The notes below the pieces were generated by a model. That model did not search any database and was not told the origin of the DNA. It saw only the letters and a list, made by a program, of their open reading frames with translations. 64,000 nucleotides of DNA from Luscinia megarhynchos (Eukaryota; Chordata; Aves; Passeriformes; Turdidae): contig CM067589.1 in the NCBI GenBank assembly GCA_034336665.1, positions 3,067,290 to 3,131,289 on the forward strand, written 5' to 3'. A program made the position numbers and the translations under genes. Within the stretch, counting starts at the first letter, position 1. Each line of letters begins with the position of its first letter. Of the stretch, positions 56,110 to 64,000 are shown piece after piece.

Positions 56110-59100
56110 TGATAGCCCCCTTTGAAGTCTGCTGGCCCACATCTGCCAGGAATATGTCCACTGGCCCAATGATGATGTCCCAGGGATGAAGCTGTGGAAT
56201 TGGTCAGGGTGAGGGACACCGGGGGCATAGACCAGACCAGCAGACCCCTCACTGAGCCAGGGAGGGACCCTGGCTGGGATGCCAGTGTAGACAAGGCTGT
56301 GTCCCTGGAGGAGAGCAGTGCCTGGCCGTTCACTCACCCCATGGGATGTCCAGGCTGGAGAGCAGAGGCCCCCACACCTGCTGTGCACCCACCCAGCGCC
56401 CCGACCGCGGCGCTCCCCCCCGGCGCCCCCGCGCTCCCCGTGAGTCACGGGACGCATTCCTGGGGCAGGAGGGGACACGGGCGCTGCAGGGACGGGCCGG
56501 TGCGTCATCCCCTCGCTCCCATGCCCGGGGCTGGGGCGGCCCAGCTCCAAGCTGGAACTTGTCTGACAGTAATTACAGGGGAGATGAGGACTTCAGAGGA
56601 TTCGCATTCCTTTTGGGCCACACCTGGGAAAGAACTTTCACCATCAACCAGTTCCTGAGAAATAACTTTCCATCTGCGTGGCCCAGCCACAGTCCTGCCC
56701 AGGGAGCCCAGTGGGACTGGGGGGCTCCTGCCAGGCTCGTTTTGGCTTTGTCTTTCTGCAGAGACCCCAAAACCTCTCCTGCTGCCCCCAGAGCTCTGGC
56801 AGGCCGAGGTGCAGGTTTCTTCTTCCCCTGTGTGGGGTTGGTGCAGCTCAGTGCCCAGCATGGCTGGGGTCTGACCACTCTTCCCTGGGGGCTCAGAGCA
56901 GGTGGTTGTGGTGACTGGAAACTGGGGGGGAGGTTGCACCAGTGTCCCCAAGAGACTGGAACCATGTCAGTGGCCAGTCAGGCCTTCAATTGGAGCCTTG
57001 TCAGACCCTTCACCTTTGCTGTGGCTGGGGACAGCTCCCCAGGGACTGCCTGGGACCCAGGCTTTGACCCAGAGCATTGTGAGGAACTGGGGGACTCGAG
57101 GGACACATGAGACTCACTGAGTGAGGGACCACATCTGCTCAGGGCATTTCTGTCACCCCCAGCCAGCACACAGCCTTCCCAAATTACAGACAGGGATCTC
57201 ATTACCTGCTGATCCCCTTGGACATATTCTATCCATCCCAGATGCTTAACCAGTTGGGAAAGACCCGAGATCTCTCTGTTCACCCATGAACATGGAGAGA
57301 CACAGGCAGCCAGTTCCCAGCCCAGCCTTGCCAGAGCCTCCTGCCTCCGCCCCCAGCTGCTGCTGTGTTTCCCACCCTGTGCTGGTGACCCCATGTGGGA
57401 TCTCTGGGAGGCTGAACTGCTCTCCTGGCCCTGGCCCTGGCCCAGCTGTGCTGCAGCTGCAGGGCAGCATCTCCAGCAGGGATGTGAGCCTTGACCACAG
57501 TGCAGGTCTGGCCTGGTGCTGCTCTCTGGCTCTTTGGCAGCACCAGGGACACGGGAGACCCCAGCCAGGCCGGTGTGGCAATGGTGCAGCAGCAGCAGCT
57601 TCATGCCCTGGGCCTGAGAGTCGAGCTCATGGTGTGAGTCCTGTGGCCGGGGCTGCCCCACGCTCACACTGTGGGTCCGTGCTGTGTCCCCTCTCCGTGT
57701 GCCTTGCCCTGCTGACACCGGGGCACAGACACCAGCCCTGCGGGGGTTCGGAGCACTGTCTTTGCAGGGTCCCAGGGCTCTCAGCAAGGTGAGGAGGGGC
57801 CATTTCACCTCCAGCACATCCCGGGAGCTGCTGGGAACAGACAGCGTCAGCAGAGCACCAAGTCCAAAGTGTTTTGCAAGCAGAAGGGCGCGGGCGGTTT
57901 CCTTATTTGGCAGCGCGGCGGCGGGGGGGCACACCTGGCTGGGGCACACCTGGCTGGGGCACACCTGGCTGGGGCACACCTGGCTGCGGGCACCGCCTGG
58001 CAGCGCCCGGAGGGCGGCGGCGCTGACGCGAGATGGGAACGCGGGCAGGAGCCGCCTCGCTAATCACAGCCCAGCGCTGGGCGTGGGGACAAGCCGCGGC
58101 AGGGACGCGGCCCTGGCGGCCAAAACAGCGCCGGGGACACGCCCGCAGCTCAGCCCGGCACCCCCGGCCCGGGGGTCTCCCTGGTCCCTGTGTCATGTTC
58201 GCTTCCAGCGAGGCTGACAGGCTCAGAAAGATCCCCTGGGTAAGGGGAGGCTGTGGTGGGGAGTTTAATTCCTGTTCCTGGTGCAGGAGTGAAGGAAAAA
58301 AGAGAAATGCAACCACAGTTTGCCTTGGAGCAGGGGGACAATTGGGGAGCCAGGCAGTCACCACTTCTGGTCTCAGCCCTATGGGGTTTGAACACCTGGC
58401 CCAGCCTGGCAATAACCTGCTGTAGGGTTGGGAGGGAGGTTCAGGGGCAATATTAGCCCTGGCACCCCAACCCTGGGCTTCCCTGTGCCCCCAAAATCCA
58501 CTTGATCTGCCAGCCCTTCCTGCCCCACGCCGGTTCAGCCACAGTGGCTCTGGCAAGAGCAGGACTGAGCCTGTGGCACAAGCACAGCAAAGTCTGCAGC
58601 AGGCTGGAAGGCTCCATCTTGACCTGGTTTTCCCAAGAGGCTCCATGCCAGGGAGCTGCTGGGAAGGCCATGAACAGGGCAGCTGAGCAGTGCTGTTACA
58701 TGGAGGTGCCTCTGCTCAGGGGTCCCTGGCATCTCATAACCAGAAGGGGCTGTCACCAAGAGGTTTTACAGCTGCAGCCCAAGGCAGTGCCTGCTGAGGT
58801 TTCCTTGTCCCCCTGCCACTTGCTGGTTACCTAGATAAGGTGACCAGGCAGCTCTGGGATTGAAACTGCTCTTCTCTTGAAACTTTGGGGTGCCAGGGGA
58901 GCCCCAGGAGTGTGAACAGGCACAGGGGACCAGGCAGCTGCACAACAAGGCAGCAAACACGAGCTGTGGCTCTGAAGGACCATGAGAACCCCAATATGAA
59001 CCCAAACCAGGGCTGATGTCCCCTCGAGTGTCCTCTGCCACTGCAACCTGTGCCCTTCCCGGGCCAGCCTGTCCCAGTGCCTGTCTGGGCTTTGGGAATG

Positions 59101-60255
59101 GGGGCCCCAGAGTGTGGCCACCCCCAGCTCCAGCTCCCGACCTGGCAAGGGAGTGCCAGGGCCAAGTGTTTTGTAAGAGGCAAATCCCTGCAGTGCCAGC
59201 ATCGTGCCGGGACGGGCAGCTGGGGCTGGGCTGGGCTGGCAGCGTGCGGGAGGGAGGGAGGGAGGCAGGGAGAGCGCTGGCCCGTGGCCAGTGTTTGGCC
59301 CTCGGGGGGTTGGTGTAGGCAGCGATGAGTGTGCCTGGCCGCGGGGCAGGGAAGGGGCCGGGCTGCGGCTGGAGCTGCAGGGAGGTGCTCACACCCCGCA
59401 CAGGTTTTGCCTCGCTGGTGAAATACGAGCTGGAGTGAGGCAAGTGCTGACCAAGGTGTTTGGTCTGACCTGCCCCTCTCTCTGCTCGAGTCAGCAGAAT
59501 GGGGACAGCTCTGCCCTGTGCTCACCATTTCTGCTGCTGTTACCCAAAAATCGCCTGGCCCTTACCCCCAGATCAGCAAGAGGTGGATTCACCTGGTGTC
59601 CATCCCCTGCCACACCAGGGCAGGATGAATTGCCTGAGCTGTTTGGCAGCTCCCTTGGCTGGAGCTGAGGGACACGGGGCAGTGCACAGCGGGCACTGAT
59701 CCTCCAGGGAGGGCAGGAGCTGCTCTTCCCATGGGCTGGGGCTGCTCCTCTCGTGGGCCTCAGAGCCCCTGGACATGGAGAGCTGCTCAGAAAGGCCTTG
59801 TCCCCTCTGCCCTTGCTGTGCCAGGACAGGGGACTCTGCTGGGATCCCTGTTGTGCCAGGCAGCATCAGCAGCACGGGGCAGGTGTCAGGACACCCAGGA
59901 CAAGGGTCTCACTGTGCTTCCCAGTGCAGGCAGGTTATTCCCATTGCTGGGCACCACCATGGCAGGAAAGGGCCCAGATGCAGCCATCCTGTGTCCAAAG
60001 ACACTGCCAATGCTGGTGATGGTGCTTGTGCTGGTGATGAGCTGGCACAGGCCAGGAGCCGAGCTCAGAAGGTCCTGCCTGGCACACAGGATTCCACTAA
60101 AGGTTCATCCCAGGGTCTCTCCATGGCCCAAATTCTCTCCCTGGTATAGAGCAGGGAATTCCTTCTACAACAGAGAGGAACTGCCTGGCTCAGGCAGAGT
60201 GGAAGGGCAAGATGAAAGCAGGGGGCTGCAGGGCAGGACAGCTACATTGCCCTGC
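56110..60255. other. GC-rich flank, no gene seen
   Basis: Long overlapping frames on both strands reflect high GC and few stop codons. No domain, splice pair or paralogue was found. Contains the 15-bp repeat at 57929-57988. Confidence 0.45.
57929..57988. repeat. 15-bp repeat with four CACCTG E-boxes
   Basis: Four perfect copies of GCACACCTGGCTGGG in a row, each with one CACCTG motif. Whether they bind anything is unknown. Confidence 0.92.
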
Positions 60256-60261
60256 CCAGAT

Positions 60262-60790
60262 GGATCAGAGAATCATGGAATCCCAGAAGGATTTTGGTTG
60301 GAACTGCCTTTGAAGCTCATCTGTTGCTGTAAAAGGGTTACAGAGCAGCGAAAGGACACAGCAACAAAGCACTCCCTTACTTGGTGCAAGAAAGAGCAGT
60401 TTCTTGGAAGCCATGGCTTTAAATAAGACAGTTTGTGAAAAACACAATACATTGGTCAGAGAAAGAGACACCTCTTGTCCCTGGCTTTCCCACGGGTCCA
60501 GCAGGTGTTTATCTTTTGTTATGATTCTTTCTCTTGTGTTTACAGTAGAGAAAAGCCTCTAGCCTGGGAAAAATCCTGGCTGGAGCTAAGAACGTTTCAC
60601 AGCCTGAGAAAAGGACTCGAAACCTGAGAAGAAGCCTGGCTGAAATGTGCCTAGGCCTTCAGCAGTGTCCACACTCATCCAGTTCCACTCCCTGCCAGGG
60701 GCAGGGACACCTTCCACTAGATGAGGCTGCTCTAAGCCACATTCAACCTGGCCTTGAGCACTTCCAGGGATGGGGCATTGAGACTGGGTG
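60262..60790 (-). mobile_element. CR1 LINE fragment, split by an LTR
   Basis: Minus-strand CR1. The 3' end is at 60262-60321 ('agaatcatggaatcccagaa', 'ttggttggaactg') and the continuation at 60674-60790 ('atccagttccactccctgcc', 'caacctggccttgagcactt'). The two parts join cleanly once 60322-60673 is removed, so the CR1 is older than the element inside it. Confidence 0.87.
60322..60673 (-). mobile_element. Solo LTR of an endogenous retrovirus (copy 2)
   Basis: A 352-bp block flanked by the 6-bp direct repeat ctcatc (60316-60321 and 60674-60679) within a CR1. On the minus strand it starts TGTGGACACTGC and ends TACAGCAACA, with TG...CA termini. It matches the element at 3499-3833 in order and spacing: CAGGTGTTTAT (plus strand, 60502-60512) and TGGTGCAAGAAAGAG (60382-60396) are the reverse complements of shared motifs. 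No viral gene lies between, so it is a lone LTR. Confidence 0.85.
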
Positions 60791-60799
60791 GAGAGGGGC

Positions 60800-63450
60800 T
60801 GGAGCCGTGCAGGGCAGCAGTGGGAGATGAGTTATGTCTCCGTGTGGACCCCGTGTCTCCCAGTCTGCCCCTTGGCTGTGTGTGCCAGCCCAGTGTGCTG
60901 CAGGGAGGGAGCTGCGGCAGCTGAGCCTGGTACCTTTGCCCCTTTCTGCGTCCCACGGCCCAGGTGTGACAAACTACAGCAAAGCAGGACGTGCCTGGCA
61001 GGAGCAGCGTCCCTGGCATGTGCAGACAGGCTGTGCGCGGCCGTGCGGGGTGATCCGCGCCTCTGAGCCAGCCCCCCGCCGCCGGCAGCTCCTGCATCCG
61101 TCGGGACACGGAATGAAAATCCTGTCATGGCTGTGCCTGTCCCTCTGCCAGCTGCTCAAGCTGCCCTTGATGCCTGATCTGCCACTGCAGGAAACCCTCT
61201 GGACCGGCTGCTGTCACAGGCAGGGGCCAGCGCTTCCCCCAGCGGTGCTGAGGTGTCTGATGCAGAGCAGAGCTGCTGCCCCGGGCTGCTCCCACCCTTC
61301 CTGGTCTTTGTGGTCCCTGTTGCTGGGTCAGGCTCGCTCCAGGCTGATGCCAAGGTCCCAGCTGAGGGCTGGGGCTTTCGGACCCCAGTGACCCCCACAA
61401 GGTGGAGGTTTATTCAGTACATTCCCTGCGATGTGAGCACGGAGTGATGTCCACACAGGGCATCGATCTCGGCCACGGGAATCCCCATGGGTGGAGGAGA
61501 GAGCCCATGGGAATGACACAAGAACTGGCCGGGGTTGCAGCAGAGGGGCACAACACCCTTCTCTGCAGGAAATCCATGGCATCTCCAAAATCCTGGAGAA
61601 CCCTCCCTGAGAGAAATCCCCAGGGACAGAGCTGAGCGCAGGGACAGGGCTGAGTCGCTCCATGGCTCCTGCACAGGGGCTGGCAGGGAGCTGAGCAGGG
61701 TCTGTTCCTGCTCCCCTCCCCAGCAGCACGGGCGGGCTCAGCCGCTGCTTGGAGCTCTCCTGGCACCTCGCGGAGAGCAGCGGTGTCACAGGAGGGAGGG
61801 ACGGAGGGTGGGGGCCCTGCCGGGGGAAGCGGGAGCTGAGCAGTGCGAGGGAGGGTGAATAAATACCCTTAAACTCAATGACTGTAACACACCCGGGGCC
61901 ACGTCTGTGCCTGGAGGTCCCTGGCTTGGCAGGAATCAGGATGTGCCCACGGCTTCCCTTGCTGTCCCGCAGGTGTGGGACCTCTGGATGCATGTCACAC
62001 CATGAACAGTGCCTTCATCCCGAGCATCCGACAGCTGGGACCACAGCGAGCATCCCCGAGGCCCCGACTGTGGGTGGGCAGCCGCCAGTTCATGCAACAC
62101 CCCGGGGTCTGCAAATTTGCGATGTGAATGCCAGGAATAGTTGTTTAAGGAAAGGGAACGTAGGACTTGGGAATCCCGGCAGTGCCTCTGGCCCGGTGAC
62201 AGCCGGGCTCACCCTGCTGCTCTTTCCAGGAGCAGGTTAATCACCAGGGCTGACGCCTGTCAGTGCTGCCCGCACTGATTAATGGGATCAAATATCCATC
62301 AAACATCCAGCTCATCCTGAATCCCTGTCCGTGCAGTCACACAGAGGCTGCAGGAGGATGTTGGAGGAGAAAAGCTGGTTTCTAGGAATGTCCCAGCCCG
62401 CAGGGCATTGCCGAGCTGCGGGAGAAGCAGTAAAGGCGAATGCTGGGGTGATTCCTCCCATTCTTCTGCACTTCCCAGGTGGGCTGGGGATAGCACCAAG
62501 ACCCGACCCCCCCACCTCAGAGCACGGGGTGAAATGGCCTTGCAGGACCCAGCAAGGACAGAGGTCCTTGTTGGTCACCCAACGAGAGCCCCCAGAGCCC
62601 CAGGGCCGCTGCTGCAGGACCCCACGCTGGGAGCTGCATCACTCTGGGTCTCCACACACACAGGGGCACAAAGGAGATCCCCGGGACTGGCAGGGGCACT
62701 GCTGCTGGCAGACCCTGCCCTCACCACCAGCCCGTTTCCGTGTCACAGGGCCGCTAGTGCCACTCGCTGCCGAGGAGCACAATGTCCCCAGGGTGGGACT
62801 GCGGTGCCTTCCAGCGAGCAGCGACAGCACAGGCGGCTCTGGGCTCGCCCCGCTCCTCCTGCTGCCCCTGAACAGGCCCTGCCAGCTGCCCTGCACCGGG
62901 GCTGGGCTGCACGGACCCCGCACAGCCCGGGACAGACTGGATCGTGAGAGAGCTCGGAGCTGCTCCTGCAGGAGACCGGCATTGCCACCTCGTGGGGAGC
63001 CGGGAGCGGCGCCTGCCCGGGCAGGACGGGTCGGGACCAGCACCCAAACACAGGCAGAGGTGCAGGGGCTCAGTGTGAAGCCACTCACGACTGCAGGTGC
63101 CAGCTCTGAATCCTGCTCACAGCAAAAATCAGATGTTAACAGCTGACAGCTCTCAGCCCTCACCAGTGATGGGCTAAACTCTGGTGTCTGACACACACTC
63201 GATTCTTCTGGTGCTGGACCAAAGACGGGGGGCCCAGTAGCAGGACACAACCAGGATGTGTCGTGTGGACTGTGCAAATCAGAAGTGACCCTGACAAATC
63301 AACTCTCTGGGGTGTCCTGGCTCAGAGCTGACACCACACTGAAGGTACTGATGGCTCTGCTCGAGTGTTTGGTGATGAATATGAAGAGCAGCCCTTTGGC
63401 TGCAGTGAGGACTTGGAAATGTCTCCAGCAGAAAGATGGAATGCAAACCT
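60800..63450. other. Right flank, no gene seen
   Basis: Ordinary GC-rich sequence with overlapping frames on both strands and no recognisable exon, RNA gene or repeat array. Confidence 0.45.
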
Positions 63451-63565
63451 CTAATTGCTTCTCCTGTCTGGCTACTCCTCCGTGCGGCTGCTAGAGACGG
63501 CTCCTTCTCTGGGAGAGGAGGAAAATCTGAACAGAGAAAGAGGAGAGAGAACCATCTGCTTGTTC

Positions 63566-64000
63566 ATGGTGGCCATGGAGCAAATTCAAATTCTAATGAA
63601 AATTTCAGCCAGTTCTCCAGCTGATCTGTCACAAACAGAAGAGACAGATGCTTCAGAAACGCCAGAGAGACACAAACACAGCAATGCAAACAATTCCCTC
63701 TGCCCGGCACAAGAGAGATCATTTGCCTTTATCTTAAATAAAACCCCCAAGAATGATGCAACATCCGACCCATGTGTTGTCTGCCAGAGCTGCAGATGGC
63801 AGCACACCCAGCTGCCAATAACCCATCAAACCCACAGAGAAGGCTCCAAAGCAGGGCAGGAGCACCCACACAGGGAGCTGGGGCTGCAGGGCATCCAAAG
63901 GGAGCTGAGGAGCTCCAGATTCTCCAGGATGCTCACCCAGCAGGCCCAGGCCTCCCCAGGGCCATGCTCCTGCTCCCTGTGCAGCTCTGACCCGCTCCCA
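63566..64000 (+). other. Unrecognised open frame running off the right edge
   Basis: From an ATG at 63566 the frame stays open for 145 codons to the window end (MVAMEQIQILMKISASSPAD at the start); upstream it is open back to about 63455. Composition is mixed, with no repeat and several Cys in the middle (CVVCQSC). No family recognised. A chance frame is quite possible, and an in-frame AATAAA lies at about 63738. Confidence 0.15.

Noticed and set aside
54533..56550. Minus-strand frames of 177, 446 and 569 codons and plus-strand frames up to 387 codons
   Set aside because: They owe their length to the (GGGACR)n array and other GC-rich repeats, whose unit is a multiple of three and lacks stops; all strands and frames are open together.
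62331..63146. 271-codon plus-strand frame
   Set aside because: Overlaps a 212-codon frame on the other strand; GC-rich, no domain and no splice context.
48190..64000. EIF1 or gastrin expected next to the K17 end of the cluster
   Set aside because: No matching coding motif was seen on either strand.

Overview
The window is vertebrate nuclear DNA and almost certainly avian. It carries CR1-type retrotransposon pieces typical of birds (204-275, 30240-30374, 60262-60790), intron-rich genes, and a run of type I (acidic) alpha-keratin genes like the bird type I keratin locus. I cannot name the species; a passerine is only a guess.

Five type I keratin genes lie head to tail on the minus strand. Each has the classic eight-exon layout with internal exons of 83, 157, 162, 126 and about 221-227 bp. 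Each has a TATA box about 75-95 bp upstream of the start codon and an AATAAA signal past the stop. Genes A (4177-9302), B (14121-18654) and C (25397-28739) form one subgroup. They have about 25-28 cysteines each, glycine loops in the head (A and B) and short Cys-containing tails. A and B share the C-terminal hexapeptide CRRICD. Genes D (34815-39001) and E (43423-48025) are ordinary epidermal keratins of the K14/K16/K17/K42 kind with only a few cysteines. Keratins of this class pair with type II keratins, encoded elsewhere, to build epidermal and appendage intermediate filaments.

Gene C has a 1-bp insertion in exon 6, just before the helix termination motif. Gene D has a reading-phase conflict in its penultimate exon, although the conserved tail is present. 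Genes D and E are mosaics: exon 1 and its promoter, exon 3, and a 709-bp block over exons 4-6 with both introns are nearly or fully identical, while exons 2, 7 and 8 differ. Genes A and B are a tandem duplication of about 9.5 kb. Gene A's 3' flank also holds a 335-bp TG...CA insertion with a 6-bp target duplication, and gene B's flank preserves the empty site. A related element in the opposite orientation sits inside a CR1 at 60322-60673. Both are read as solo LTRs of one endogenous retrovirus family.

The right-hand 16 kb (48.2-64 kb) holds no gene I can support. It is GC-rich and full of tandem repeats, including a G-rich hexamer array at 55083-55303 and a 29-bp repeat at 55371-55457. One unrecognised frame runs off the right edge. 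The intergenic gaps between the keratin genes otherwise contain simple repeats and nothing recognisable.
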